Source: Neospora caninum Liverpool (Eukaryota > Apicomplexa > Conoidasida > Eucoccidiorida > Sarcocystidae). From it: a stretch of 64,000 bases of DNA. The DNA is taken from positions 2,666,001-2,730,000 of the forward strand of contig NC_018397.1 of NCBI RefSeq assembly GCF_000208865.1, written 5' to 3'. A program made the translations under genes and the position numbers. The notes under the pieces were generated by a model. The model did not search any database. It was not told where the DNA came from and saw only the letters and a list, made by a program, of their open reading frames with translations. The first letter of the stretch is position 1. Each line of letters starts with the position of its first letter. This document shows, in pieces, positions 10,074-23,172 of the stretch.

Positions 10074-13000
10074 ATGAATCGAGGACGCTCCCAACAGATC
10101 CAAGGAACAAGAGCCGTGGCTTTCTCAGCTCCCCCACTAGCGCGAGTTCGCACTCTCGCCGCTCTCAGTGGATCTTCTCTCTGCTCGACGTTGCCTGTCT
10201 CCGTTGACCCGAACCGCGGGAAGAGAGGACATTTTCACTGGATGGCGACAGCCCCACCGACTCTGCATTCTGGACAGCTGCCGCCGTGCGGCGTTCGCGG
10301 GCGAGGGGAGGGTGAAGAAACGAGCTCCGACGAGAATCGCCTTCGGGACACCTGCTTTGAACCTCCTGGTCCCTGTACACCTGACCACGCGGCTTTGCCT
10401 TCCTCGCCTTCTTTTCGCTGCGAAGCTGCGATTTTCCCTTCGCTGCCAGCAACCCCGAGCTTGGCTGCTCCCGAGACTTCTCCAGATAGCGTCTCCTTGG
10501 AGACGGACCCAGGGATTGAGTCCCCGTCGCGATCGCAGTCTCGGCCCTCTCTCGCCTCGTTCGATCCGACGTCTCTCTTCCTCAAAACTCCCCCCATCTC
10601 TTCTCTCTCTGGTTTCTCCCGCTCTTCTTCCTCTTCCTCTTCTTCCTCTTCCTCTTCCTCTTCTTCTTCCTCTTCTTCCTCTTCCTCGTCTTCTCTCCGT
10701 TCGTCTGGGCAGTCGTTAGGTTCTCGCTCGGCGCTTTCTGGCCCTTCCTCACTGGCCGGACACCCGCGACAGAGCGGCGCGAAGTCCACGATGCCTCGCG
10801 AGCGTCGGCCGTCTCCTTCGGCTTCTTTGTTGACGCGCAATGCGAGCACGGAAGAGACGAAGCCTCGCGGGAAAGCGAGCGGAGACACATCTTCAGCGCG
10901 TCGCCGTCTTCCGCCTTTGCCTCCACAGTCGAAACCTGGCACGCAGCAGAGAGCCGTCGCTGGAGGATCGCAGCCAAGCTCGCCTGCCTCCTCGAAAAAC
11001 GGCCGCTCAAAGCCCGTCCAGAAGAAACGTACCCTTGCTCGCGACGGCTCGTCAGATAAGGAAGAGGGAAAGCGAGACTCAGAATCCGTCTCAGCTTCCA
11101 ACTCTGTCGCCAGCGCGGCTTCCAAGGCCGCTTCCAAGTCGGCCCTGAAGGCCAATTCGCAGGCAGGCGTGAGTCGCAAGGGGGGAGGCGCTACGGAGGT
11201 GCTGCCTTTGCGTTCGAGAGACAGCGGCCTCGGCCGTTGCGTGGAGGCGAACGGCGCGAAGTGCAGCGATGGGCCGGAGAGAGACCGCACCGATCTTTGT
11301 CGCTCTCTCGAAGCCCCGGCCAGTCCGAGGCCGCGCTCGATGCGGGGACTCCCCTCGTCTCGGCCGCACTTACTTCTTCCAGCCGTCCTCGGCGACCCGA
11401 TCTTCAGCGTGGACCTGGATGCATGTGTCGGCGTTGTCGCGGGCAGTTTGCTCGGCCGGGTGTCCGCGCACCTGTTTGATCGCGAAGGCTGGCCGCCTGC
11501 GGGGAAGCGCGAAGACGCGGGAGGGGTTCCGCCCTCGTCGCCTGGCGACTCGACCTCGCTGTCGCTTTTGTTTGCGTCTCCCTCGAAGGCGAGGCGTGCC
11601 TCGTTCTCCAGACAGCGCGCGAAGACGTTCCTGGCTGCTCTCCCGGGCGCAGAGGCCGTCGGCAGAGTGAAGACGACCGTCGCGAGAATGAAACGCGCGG
11701 CTTCGAGCGCGGTCAGAAACACTCTCTACCCGACAGCCGTCACGCATCCGCCGCCTCTCCATCCGCACTGCTACTGCGGGGAGGCAGACAGCGAAGGAGA
11801 GAAGAAGCTCGCGTGGGCGAAGCGCGGAGGGCGAGGAGACGCGGAGACGCACGGGGGACAAGGGAAACGAGACCACCCCGAGGAGCAGGGGGAACTGGAG
11901 ACGAACGGGAATGGCGACGCTCATGAGAAAGGGGGCGAGCGGAATCTCCACGACGACGGCGAGAGGCCGGCCGCGAAACGAGAGGCAGGGAGCGGCGCGC
12001 CGAGGCAACATGCCACGACGCGCGACACAGTCGAAGGCGAGGAAAGCGAAGAAACTGGGAGAGAGGAGCGTGAAGTCGAGAGGCGCGAATCGCGAGACAC
12101 GAGAAAGAAGGTTGAATCCGACGAGTGCTTGGAAACCAAGAGGCAAAGAAAGGTCGGAGCGCGGACTCGCGGCTGGCACGGGTCGCACCTGCTCGCCGCT
12201 CCGCTCCTCCCTCTGCGTGTCTTCCGAGCGCGAAAAAACAGAGGAACAGACAAGGATACGTGCCACATGTGCACATCACTCAAGGGGCTCTTTGTACTCT
12301 TTGCTGCCTACGGCGATGACGCGTGCTCCAGTGTCAGCATCAGTCCGTCGTGCGTCTACTCGATCTTCGGGATGAGCGAGGTACTGTTCTTCAATTCCAG
12401 ATTATTCCCTCTTCGATTCCCGAGGCCGTCTCGCGCCTCCTCCGCTCCTCTTTCTCGGCACACGTTTCACCTTTCGTTCATGCTTTTCCTCGAGTGCATT
12501 CCCTCTTTTTCGTCATCTTTAGCGACTCTTCCACTTGCGCGCTTTTCTCGCACGCCTCTTTGCCGCCCTTCCTCCCCCCTGGCGAAGAATTCTTAAACCG
12601 TCTGCGTGTTCTCTTCCTCTCGCTTCTCTCCTTCTCCGTGTGTCGCTCGTTCCCTTCCCTTCTTCTGCCTGTCACCTCTTCCGCTGCTCGTGCAGAAAGC
12701 AGATCGTTCACGGACGAGCACGGACTCCTCTCCTTTCTTCGTCATTGCTGTCAAATGCGCCCATGTCTCTTTCTGCGTGGCGAAGGGGAGCGGCGTCTTC
12801 CCCGATACTGCGCAGCGAAAAAAGGAGCGACTAGAGTCCTTTCGTTCTTGTGTCTACTCTTATCGTTCATCCGGGTTTTCGCGTTGCTCTCTGTCTTGTG
12901 GAGTTCTTATCTGTCGTGCGGCGCAGATTGTACGGTGGGAAAGCATATCGCTGAAGTGTCTCGGAGGCGAGCGCGTCTCGCCCTCGCAGTTTGCGCCCCA

Positions 13001-15945
13001 CAGGTCCGCCCACAGCACAACCACGTTCTTCGTTAGTCGCCATCCGATTCGCTCTTCGCGTCGAGCACTCACCGAGCGAGGACGCATCTTTGCAGGAGGC
13101 GGCGGCGTCGGCCTCGTCATTTCTCTAGGTAAGAAGACACAACAACGCGAGAGGAAGAGAGGGAGATGGAGAGAGAGGAGGAGAGAGAGAGAAGGAGAGA
13201 GGAGAGAGGGAGAGAGGGAGAAGAAGAGAGGTTGAAGGAGAAGACAAAGCAAGGACAGAGGAAGAGAGGGAGAAGGAGAGAAGCAGAAGACAGGGAGAAG
13301 AAGAGAGGGGACAGAATACGGGCTGACGAGGCCAAAGGGAAGAAAGGGAGACGAAAAAGAAGTCAAATCAAAGAGTAGACAGGGATAGGGAGAAGAGAAC
13401 AGGGAGAAGGCCAAGAGAAGAGAACAATCGAGGAGACAAAAGAAGCGAGAAATAGGGAGGAACCGGTCGGCCTGCGTGTGTGGGAGAAACTATCAAAGGA
13501 TCACAGAAATGGAAGGGTACGCAGGGGGGGGGCGTTTTCTGTGAGCTCGTGTTTGGCGTTTTCTCTTTTTTTGTCCGAGAGACCGTGTCTCGCGCTGTGG
13601 ACCACCCCGAGAAAGAAGAGGGGAGGCGAGAGGGGAACTCGCGGGGGAGCGGCGCTCGCAGTCGTTTTCGGCACGAGGCGAGAGGAAGGGACAGTCCAGT
13701 GTGCACGCAGAAACCAAAGGAGAGAGCGAAAAGGACGACTTTCTGGGGGGGGCGTGCAGAAGAGACATGTTCGCGACAGAGCCCACAAAAACCGAATGAA
13801 AGCACGTGTTATGTGAACGGAAAATCGGTTTCCTCTTCAGGCTGCGACGCCTACGACGATTTGCAAAAATTCTTTTGCATTCCCCTTTGGCGGAGCTTGG
13901 AGGCAAACTCCATGGTTGTCGTTGACTGCGACGGCATCTTCCTTCTGTAGGTGGCGAAGACGCGAAAAATCGAGGAAGGAAAAAACGACAGAAAACACAA
14001 AACGAGACGCGAAACGGAAGGAGATGGGAGAGGGGAGGAGACGCGAAACGGAAGGAGCCGGGAGAGGGGAGGAGACGCGAAACGGAAGGAGTCGGGAGAG
14101 GGGAGGAGACGCGAAACGGAAGGAGACGGGAGAGGGGAGGAGGCGCGAAACGGAAGGAGCCGGGAGAGGGGAGGAGATGCGAAACGGAAGGAGAGAGGGG
14201 CCGACAAAAGAGCGAAAAATGGATATGCAAGCGACCAGGAGGGCGAAGCGGCAAGAGACCGCGAGATGCGAGAGGAAAGCGACTACATGGCGGAGGGTTC
14301 CTTCGTTTGTCGCGGGAGACGCTCGACAGAGGAAACAAAGGCAGACGGAGAGAAGAAGTGGAGGTGAAGGAAGTTCTGGCGAAGGAGACCGGACGGAGAG
14401 ATCCAAAGCCGAATGTGAGAGATTCATGCCAAAGGATCTCGTTGGCGAGGTGACTCCTCAGAACTGCCCTCCATCCGACGGCCATAGCGAGGGAAGACAC
14501 AAAACGCGCTCGCCGCGCCTGAGACGGTTCCTGAGAGTCTCAGAAAACAGCCGTGTTCAGGCGCGTCGAAGCGGTGTTGGATATTACGATTCAAAAGAGT
14601 GCATTTTCGCGTTCAGGTGCGTGATGAGCGACTGCATCTCGGGTTCGCGCTACTTCTACCTCGTCGACATGCGTGGTTCGTGCAGCCGAGAATTCAAGGA
14701 GAACTACAGGTTCGTTTCCGTTTTCTACGTGGGACAGTCACTGTCTTCGTTTTCGCGCGGACCCGCAAAGACTAAAGCGTTGGGGGTCAGCAGTTTCAGA
14801 GGCGTGGAAGTCGCGAGAAACGCGTTCGCCAGCCGCCTTGAGGGTGAAGGGCGCCCGGTGCATGCACATGGAGTCAGCCGCACACGCAAGCAGGTGTATG
14901 TCTCCTTTGGCCTGAATCGAGGCTGTCGTTTCTAACAAGACTCGGTTCGTCTGGAGGTGTTTTCTCGCTTTCTGGAAACACGGCCTTCTCAGGGTCGCCA
15001 TACAGCACAAAATCCCTCCACTCGAAAACGTTCATGTTTTCGAAACGTCGTTTCCCTTCGCAGAGGCCACGTCCCGAGCGAGAAGGCATCAATTCCTCGG
15101 GCCCTCTTGTCTCTTTCATCCCTCGTGTCTCCGTCGGCGTCTGACACGAGCCAAAGCGGGGTGTTTGGTGCTTCGCCTGCGGCTGTTTGGTTGCACGTTT
15201 TTGTGGCGAGAGATGATCCCGCGGGATGTTCTTCCCCAGTCAAAGGGAGGCGTTCGTTTTTTGCGGGTTGCCTGCCTCAGCTGGTCGACGACGCGGAAGA
15301 GTTTCATGCATAAGTTCGTGGCCTACCGGCGCGAGGCGCCCAAGCACTTCTCGCTGGCGAAGATTTTCCGGAATTCCTTCTTACTGGTGTGCGAAGGCAG
15401 CCACGCGAACCGCATTGTCGTCTACGACGCCTCCGCGGCGATCGTTCAGCACACCGAAGAGCGAAAGAGGCAGGCGATGGAAATGCGGCGGAGACGCCAA
15501 GAGGGACCAGCCGAGGCCGAGACTCTCGAGGACTTGCCTTGGAACGAGGACGCGCTCTGCGACTTGGAAGGGGACTGCGGCCTCTGGGAGGTGGAGAGCT
15601 TCGAGCGATCCAAGGCTCCCACCGTTCCACTGGATCGAGCAACGCCCGTGGTGAGAGGCTGCGCGCGAGTGCAAACGGTCTCGTTGACAAAGACGAGGCA
15701 ACCTCCGAGAGTGTGCGCAGACAACGCAGCGCTTGCGACGGCGAACACGCCGAGAACGCACCACAGCGCACAGAAGAGCCGAGCGCGCACACGCGGAAGC
15801 ACCTGACAGCGAATTCTCAGAAGAACTCAGATGAGAGCTTGCATCCGGGGACAGTTCCGCAGTGCTGCAAGAAAAATCAAATGACGTTCTGTCCATCCTG
15901 TCCACATCTCTCCTGTTCTAGGAACCAACAGATATACATAGGCAC

Positions 15946-15976
<31 letters not shown>

Positions 15977-16093
15977 CGTATATCAGTATAGATGAATATC
16001 GATCTGTGCGTAGATTCAAGTGGAGACCCGTTAAACTGAAACAAAGTACTGGAGCGACGAGGATTTGGAGACACACACAACAGGTGTTTGCGT

Positions 16094-16131
<38 letters not shown>

Positions 16132-17484
16132 GCATGTCTGCACAGATATACGTGCCTCTCCTCTGTATCTAAATACAGTCAGATGGATATGCTTATGCGT
16201 GTATATATATATATATATATATATATTATATTGATGTACTTGTAGGAGATTAGGGCTGCGTGCTGACTGACGGCATGTACGGCGTTTTTGCCAGGTCGAA
16301 TTGTTTTTGTGAAGCCTGTTCGTATCTGTCGCTTTCCCGCTTGTACTCAGCACACCTTTGTTGGGCATTTGACGACTATCGTCGCCTTGGATGCGAATCG
16401 CGAGGACGATCTGATTTTCTCGCTCGGCTCCGACGCGAAACTTTTTCTCTGGCGCTGGCGGTTCACAGCGCCGCTCATGGTCTTCGACTGCTCGCCCGCC
16501 ACCTTCAACCTCGGTGAGCAAAGGCGCGCGTGAAAATGGGGTTTCGGTGTACAGACACACGCGCTGTGTTTCGACTCCGAGCTGAACACCGCAAACAGAC
16601 CTCAGTTTGAAATCCGACTCGGGAGTAGTAGCCGCTTTGCCGCTTTCTGTGCATGCACACTTTCAGCAAAGACTTCTGCTCGGTGGAAATGATCGGAAAT
16701 GCAGATGGCATGATGCAGGGTCAAGGCCGGTCATCATCGACATACACAACGCGTGTCAAGCTCTAATACACATCTGCATATATATATATATATATATACG
16801 TTATGGTGGTTCGCTGTGTCGGACACTATATATATATATATATATATGGTGACATGCATGTACTTATATATGAACATGTGGATAGCTGCACATGCGTATA
16901 TAGAAAAGTGATACAAGCGTTGGTTTTGAGGCCTGCGGCGCACAGCTGCGTCTGACTACATCCATGTTTAATTTCGGCGTCGCAGTCTCTGTAAGGGTGA
17001 TCATTTTTGGTTCCATTTCTCCGGCTTTTTCGTTTCTTCACATGCAGTTCTTGTTTGTCTCTCCGCGTCTGCTCCTTAGGCTGGCCTTGGGTTCTCGTGA
17101 GTGACGAGGACATTGTCGCCTTTTCCTGTGATCACGTAAGCGGCGCTAACGTCCACTTTTGGGCTTTGATGAGCTTCTGCGAACTGGAACAACCGAGGGG
17201 AAGGCTGGAGCGCTTCATCGGGAAAACCGGAAAATCAGGAGACCTCCATCGCTCACTTTGCTTCTGTGGGTGTGTGAACAAGGGTTGGGGGTTCATCGGT
17301 AAAACAAGCTGCTCAATTGTACGGGAAGTCTGTCTCGCTCCCGGCTCCGACGTTGTAAACTGGTTCTCCAGGAGCATCCCAGTCTCGCGTGTATATACAC
17401 ATATATTCATTGCACGTGGTGATCGGAGATACGTACAGGCTGTTAGCCGCACCGACACAACGCAGGGACATATTCACCACATCC

Positions 17485-17527
<43 letters not shown>

Positions 17528-17804
17528 ACAGCTGTTTGCGAGTAGGCTTTACGGGAATCTCTTGCTTTGGGTAAAGCGTACCAAAAAAACTGTACAGCGT
17601 TGTTTTTCACTGAAATGCACCGTCCGTCGTCCTTGTTTCCTCGACTTGCGGTTCCCCCAGGGTGTTTACGCCATGCCGCTAGCGCGGCACTCCCAGAGGA
17701 GGCTGTTGGTGCCGCTGTCTCGCCCAGGGAAGAAGTCTTGTTCGAACGGTGAAGACCTAAAGCGAGAAACGGGGACTATGTCACCTAGCGGGAGACAGCA
17801 GTGA
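10074..17804 (+). CDS. WD40-repeat protein, eight-exon model, 1223 residues
   Basis: Model exons: 10074-12380, 12696-13128, 13841-13946, 14617-14709, 15281-15650, 16351-16513, 17080-17135 and 17661-17804; all junction phases agree and the frame ends in a stop. The first ~430 residues are disordered, with a poly-Ser run at about 184-208. Propeller-like blades follow: DPIFSVDLD...VGVVAGS near residue 441, SSVSISPS...SIFGMS at the end of exon 1, and the clearest blade in exon 6 (HTFVGHLTTIVALD, then FSLGSDAKLFLWRW), then SDEDIVAFSC in exon 7. Another acidic, basic-rich insertion splits the propeller (about residues 560-720). WD40 propellers are protein-interaction platforms; the partner and pathway cannot be read from the sequence. 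The least certain junctions are the first intron and exon 2, which may hide a further intron ending near 12927, and the exon 4 donor (GTTCGT). The open frame extends upstream as GTG at 10065 but ATG 10074 is the first eukaryotic start. Confidence 0.7.
10623..10695 (+). repeat. Poly-Ser coding TCT/TCC repeat
   Basis: An uninterrupted alternation of TCT and TCC codons encodes about 24 consecutive serines in exon 1 of the WD40 gene. The mixed serine codons suggest an older tract kept at the protein level rather than a fresh pure trinucleotide expansion. Confidence 0.9.
13147..13320. repeat. Polypurine (GA-rich) tract in an intron
   Basis: Nearly uninterrupted G and A on the plus strand, made of GAGAGA, GGAGA and GAAGA units, just inside the intron after exon 2 of the WD40 gene. 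Such homopurine tracts can form triplex DNA; that is general knowledge and not shown here. Confidence 0.8.
14007..14200. repeat. 34-bp minisatellite, about six copies, intronic
   Basis: The marker ACGCGAAACGG recurs at 14007, 14041, 14075, 14109, 14143 and 14177, exactly 34 bases apart, with single-base variants in the last two copies. The unit is purine-rich (GAAGGAGCCGGGAGAGGGGAG in part). It lies in the intron between WD40 exons 3 and 4, and its complement produces a misleading repetitive open frame on the minus strand. Confidence 0.95.
15949..17525. repeat. Cluster of six TA microsatellites
   Basis: TA dinucleotide tracts lie at about 15949-15975, 16097-16128, 16202-16226, 16779-16798, 16827-16848 and 17488-17525. 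All fall within introns of the WD40 gene and none touches an exon in the model. Several are followed by TATG or ATGG, giving a shared local look. Confidence 0.9.
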
Positions 17805-20800
17805 ACGGTAAACGCGTTCTTCTTCTTTCCTCGTGCCTCGTGGCCAGCAGAGACCGCTGACGACAACGGCGGTAAAACGCGATGCAGAGCCCGTACACAG
17901 CAACTGAAGCACGAAGCGAACCAAAGCCCTCGCCCACGAGAGAGAAGGAAACGGAGACGACACCGTGGAAACTGAAAACAGTTCGACGACCCAAAGGGAT
18001 CGCCTTCAAAAGGAAAGGCCACAAATTCCCAGGCTGTCGCAGCGTCGTTAATAGCCTGGAGGCTGTCCGCTGGCAGCTCTTGGATGTTGTGTAAACTGTG
18101 TAGACAGGAGGACCACAAGCGATTCGATACACCTATTTTACGGAACTAGTCAGCAAAGAGGTGTGTAGATTTGAAGTGGTTTGCGTTCGAATGCGCATAG
18201 TGACACTGAGGCGGACAGATGCAGAGAGAAAGGTATGGTTCAACGATCGATGCGCGTGGACTTGTGTCCTCGCGTCCTGCCATGAAAAAGCGAGTTTGAG
18301 CCCGTCCGTTGCGTCCACGCGACAGTCCCCGCGGTGACGAGAAACCTACGAAGCCCCGTCATTCCCGAGGGGATAGGGGACGTAAACATTTCGCCATGCA
18401 GAAGTGCTGCCAGCGCGAGAGGTTGCTTCCACCGTCTCAGAGTCTCGAGTTGGTTTCGAAGACCCAGTGAGACTCTCTGCCGTCTACACGGTGAGGTGCC
18501 TGGAGGCACTTGTGTGATGCACAGCGAGACGTTCCTGCAAAGGACATTTGCATGCAGTTTTTAATTTCGTGTCCCGGCGCGAATTTAGAGAACCGTTTTT
18601 CATTTTTGCTTGTGCTTGTGCGGGCGCGAAAAGCCAGCGGGTGTCATCAGCCCGGGGCTATTGTCGAATGCGGAGACGAACCTTCTTAGGCACTTTCGAG
18701 TTTCGCGGGGAGTTGTAACGCGTGCCACACCGAGGCGTGTCTGGGGGGACTGAAGGCTTGTTACTGCGAGAGGAAGTCGAGTATAGACAGACCAACGTCG
18801 AACGTGAATGACGGGGACTACCTGAGTTCCATGACTGCCTCATGTCGAGAGTTGGTGGGGTGATTTTATGTGTGGTCTCCGTGAAACTGTCTTCAAAGGG
18901 AGACAGAACGTTGGCGAAGACAAAAGGAGGATCCTGGCCTGCGATGTGGCGGTCCCAGGAACCGTAACGTTTTTTACGGAAGAGGGAATGCTCTATTGAA
19001 AAGAGAATGGCCTCTCAGCTATCTTTCCCCAGTCGGTGCGAGTCGTGGCAGCTGGGGAGCGCCACACGGGCCGTTCCGTTTCACGTTATCGTCAATGCGT
19101 TTTGTACTCACAAGATATTGGCAACGGATCCCCGTTTTATATTCACCATCTAAGCATCTCTTGTTTGTTTTTCAGTCGTGCAAAACAACGTAGGCTGCCC
19201 CGTGGCGGCTATATGCAGAGTAGCGTGGCTCAGATTCGAGACCTGGCTACTTTGAAGGCCGGGTATATATCTGTTGTATGCTTATCACCGCATTTGAGCG
19301 TCGAGGCAGATTCACGAAACTACAACATGTGTAGTCTCGTAGATAGCCTGTACAACGCCTTTTGAAAAGGGGAAGAGGCGCTTGGAATCTGGGTTCGTAG
19401 GGACGTCTGAAGTCCCCGTGTCACCAATGCAACTGAATCTCACATAGGAACGATGTGACAATTACACCCATGATGCTGAGATCCAACATTTCCAGCGGCC
19501 ATAAAACGAGAAGTTGCCTGTGTCGACACCGGAAGCGGCCGAGGTTGAGGCACAGTCGCTTGCACCTAGGCAGCTTAGCGTTCCGCTACAAAACGTGTGC
19601 GTTCCCAAAGCTATCCGTAAGTCTGCGGCACATCTGGCCCCAGCGGCGAGCGTCTGCGGTAAATATACTCATATAAATACGTGCGTAGATTCCACCTCGG
19701 GATGATGAAGTATGTCAGTGTTTACGTCGAGTTAAGAGCAGATGACATCCTCTCTTTCTGTTTTGATAATCGTGCAGGCAGCATGCACGTGCTTTCTGCT
19801 TGGCGAGGGTGATGCGAACGGACGGACCGTTCGTTCTCATGCGCCCGAAGTATCTACAGGAGACTTTGGAGGAGCCTCTCTGTCGCGGTCGACCGACACA
19901 CAAGTGCAAGAAAGGAGACAGCGCACTTGCGAGGGTCTAACATGGACACGACCCGACGCGTCGGGGGCAACCACATGGGATTGCCCTAATGTTGATGCAT
20001 CAGCAGTTGGTGACTCAAATTGAGGCCAGTAGATAAGTCATTTTTTCGTTATCGAGGCAGATCGACTGAAGCCTAGCGGCAAAACGGCAGACCGGCGTGG
20101 GCGAACGGGGCGAAAATGACGAGGCAAGCGGCCGAGGAAAAATGCCAATCGCCAAACAGATAAGGACATTAAGCGATCCTTATGGTCAGGGAGTGACAGA
20201 GATGCCGGCCATGGCGAGGAAACGGGAAGAAGCAGCACGATTTGTGGATTGAGTCGGGAGTTCACCGTGATCGGCACACTTTGGCGACACTTTGGGGGGG
20301 GGGGGGCGGTGGCAATACACTCGAAGCCCAGTGAATGGACACCTGGTTTTTGCACGACTTCTCCAAGCAAATCCTCATATAATTGAGGATTACCGCAAAA
20401 GCCTTTCATTTTTCTCATCGCAAGATTCACCTCATGCTCCTACCCACAGGCAACTCCTCTGCAGTGTCCTTCCCGGCCGCCTTCCCGACGGTGTTCCGCG
20501 CGTCATGCCGCTTGTCTGCGACACATCTCCGGTGCCGGCATTCGCTTGACTGATCCCTCGGGAAAACTGCACTTCCTTGCCTTCACCGCGGACATCGAAG
20601 TTCTTTCTGTCCTCTGTCGCCTTTTCCTCCCCTTATCCCGTTTCTGAAAATTGGATTCGCGGCTGCAGCTGTTCGTGCCTCCAGTGGAGTTTCGCTGCGC
20701 TGACAGTTTACACAGAGGGGCAAGCGCTCCTCATAATCTTGTGTTTGTCGCGTTTTTTCGTCATTCTCGAACGTGACTGGCCACATCGGTATGCTTTGTC

Positions 20801-21352
20801 GGTCCTTTGAGTGGAAAAACGGGTTGGGCCCACTTTCTTTTCCTCAGAGAGGACGCTCAAAAGTAACTGGAGCTGCGGCAACGCACATCCTTTGAGTTCC
20901 GATTGAAGCTCAGTTCCGCTTTTCCCGCGGCCGGCTCCAGGAATTCTATCAAAGTTGACACGCTCCTCGCCTGTTCTTCCGCCTCACCATCTCTTGAAAC
21001 ATTCGAGAGGACGGAACTACTCTCAACGGGGCTGACTTCCATCGCCATCCGCGAGGCAGTTGCACATCTCGTGCTCCCCAGTTTCAGCCGACCTCATCTG
21101 TGTGTGCTCTCCCGCGTTTTTCCCCTCTCGGGGATCTCTACACGGAACGTATGTCTCCAGAAAAGTCTACTGAAACGGCTGCGTACAGTTGTCTTCGTTT
21201 CTTCCACCCGTTGTTTCTGTCCCGGTCAGCACGACGCCGTCTCCGGATTCCTGCATATATGGCGATTTTTAGACGAGGTGCGTAGGTAGGGATCCACTGA
21301 GGGATCGGCAAGATTCTTCAGAGGTGTCTGTCTTGTTCACACTGCTTTCCAG
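17805..21352. other. Intergenic region, no supported gene
   Basis: About 3.5 kb between the WD40 gene and the sorting-receptor gene, both on the plus strand. Open frames are short and unremarkable; the longest, 20903-21289, has no recognisable motif. A G run lies at about 20295-20306. The sequence CTTTCCAG directly before the ATG at 21353 looks like a splice acceptor, so the last part may hold a 5' untranslated exon and intron of the receptor gene. Confidence 0.4.
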
Positions 21353-23125
21353 ATGCCGGGTTGTCCTCTAGCGATGCCGCCGAAATTTCCTCGTCCCGGC
21401 CTGCTATCTCTGATCCCACGGAGAAGAGACAGGCGCCAGGGGATCCAAAGTTTGTTTTCCCCATCCCCGTCTACCTCTGCTTCGCGTTTCCTTCCGTTTT
21501 CTCTGCCCCGCCATTCCTGTTCTCTCCGACACCTCTTGCTCGGCTGTCTCTCCCTCCTCGCGCTTCTTCTTTGGGAGAATGGGCAACTCGCTGCCGCCCA
21601 GCTTCGCATCCAGTCTCCAAAGCATCTTATTGAGGAACTGAAGGGTGCAGGCGCCTTCGAGGAACAAGCAGGAGAGACGATAATCGGCTCTACAGCGTCC
21701 TTCGGGACTCCTGCGTACGGAACTGTCCTCCGGTAAGGCCCGCGAAGAAGGACAGGGAAGAAAAGAGACATGCAGTGGAAGAGAGATCAGGCGCGGGAGA
21801 GAACATCCCGCTGAAGGCCTCGCGTGTAGGAGCATAAGGCGGGTCCATACGGCGAAGAAAAGGCAGGCGGTAGGAAGTGAGAAAAGGAGCGAGGGACGAG
21901 GAAGGGGAGAAGAAAAAAGAAACAAAGGCGAAAGGCCCTTGCAAGAGGCGAACCCGCAGGAGATGTGGAGTTTTGCCGCAGCGCCGCCGCGCGTTTGTCA
22001 TTAAACGTTTATGCGTTTGTGCCTCTGTGGTGGTGTTGAATGCGCGCGAGGGAAAGAGATAGGCGGGGCCAGTAAGAGCCGCAGAGACGACGTCTCGCGC
22101 ATTCCAACTGTGGGCACAGCTTGCTCTCTGGATCTCTCCTCCCTCTCACTTTGACGTCTTTCCTTTTTGAGCGTCTCGCCTGCCTGGGGCTCCTGTCTGC
22201 TTTCCCGTCTTCAGAGGAAAGGCCTTCTACGTGCCCGACCCCGCAACCGAGCGTGTGGATAGCGGCAGCCACTGTACACCCGCGTACTGCGAGAAAATAA
22301 AGAATGACGTTGACCAGTGGAAGAAGTCCGAGGCGACAGGAGGACCGAGCAAGGTACGACCAACAAGACAAACAGGAACGCGCTTCTCTTGCCTGCCTCG
22401 TGCTGCCTTCTTGCCATCTATCCATCCTCCTTTATCCACCTTTCTTCATCTCCGTCTTTCTTCATCTCCGTTTTTCTGTATCTAAATGTGCAAGTATCTC
22501 TCCATCTAGATCTCTGGCGGCGTGCAGTCTTCCGACTTTTTCTTCCGTTCGTCGTAGATCCGCTGAGCACTGATGCCTTTGCGTGTCTGTTTTCGCGGTT
22601 TTCGCTTCCACGTTGTCTTCTTTCCCGTGGCGAGCTCGACTCCTCTCAGCGGTGTTCCCTCCCGCTCCCCCGACCCGAATGCCCGTCTCAGGTCCTGCGT
22701 TCTCCGGGGCTCGAGAGATTCTTTTTCCATTCTTCCCGTCGCCCGTGCGGATCCCGTGTCTCCGTTCGCCCTCAGGTGATCTTCTTCCTTGACCGCGGCA
22801 TCTGCACCTTTGCGGCGAAGGTCCGCATCGCCCAGAGCTGCGGGGCGGACGCCGCGGTAGTGGTGGACCGAGGCGTGTCGGGCTGGAGCCGGTCTTATAT
22901 TCGGTTCAACGTGATCATGAGCGACGACGGCACTGGGCAGGACATCACCATTCCAAGCGTCCTCATCTCCCGCACGGATGGTCAGCTGATTCTGGACGCC
23001 GTCTTGGGCGGCGGCGCGGTCGAGCCTGTTCTCGTCGAAATGGAATGGAACATCCCCAACCGATGGCCAGTCGCCGTAGACTTCTGGACAGATCCAGGCG
23101 AACGACAAAGTAAGGCGTTAATACG

Positions 23126-23172
<47 letters not shown>

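Noticed and set aside
10235..11722. 495-codon minus-strand frame with poly-Glu
   Set aside because: Exact complement of the poly-Ser and Ser-rich exon of the WD40 gene; the poly-Glu is the reverse reading of the TCT/TCC tract.
13493..14500. 335-codon minus-strand frame with repeated LLPFRVSSPLP text
   Set aside because: The repetition is the 34-bp minisatellite read backwards through an intron.
16666..16720. Possible extra WD40 exon (reads LLLGGNDRKCRWHD)
   Set aside because: Blade-like text, but the acceptor phase does not match exon 6, which joins exon 7 directly in phase 1.
15949..17525. Regular repeats resembling an array
   Set aside because: They are TA dinucleotide microsatellites with unequal spacing in introns, not a CRISPR array; the genome is eukaryotic.
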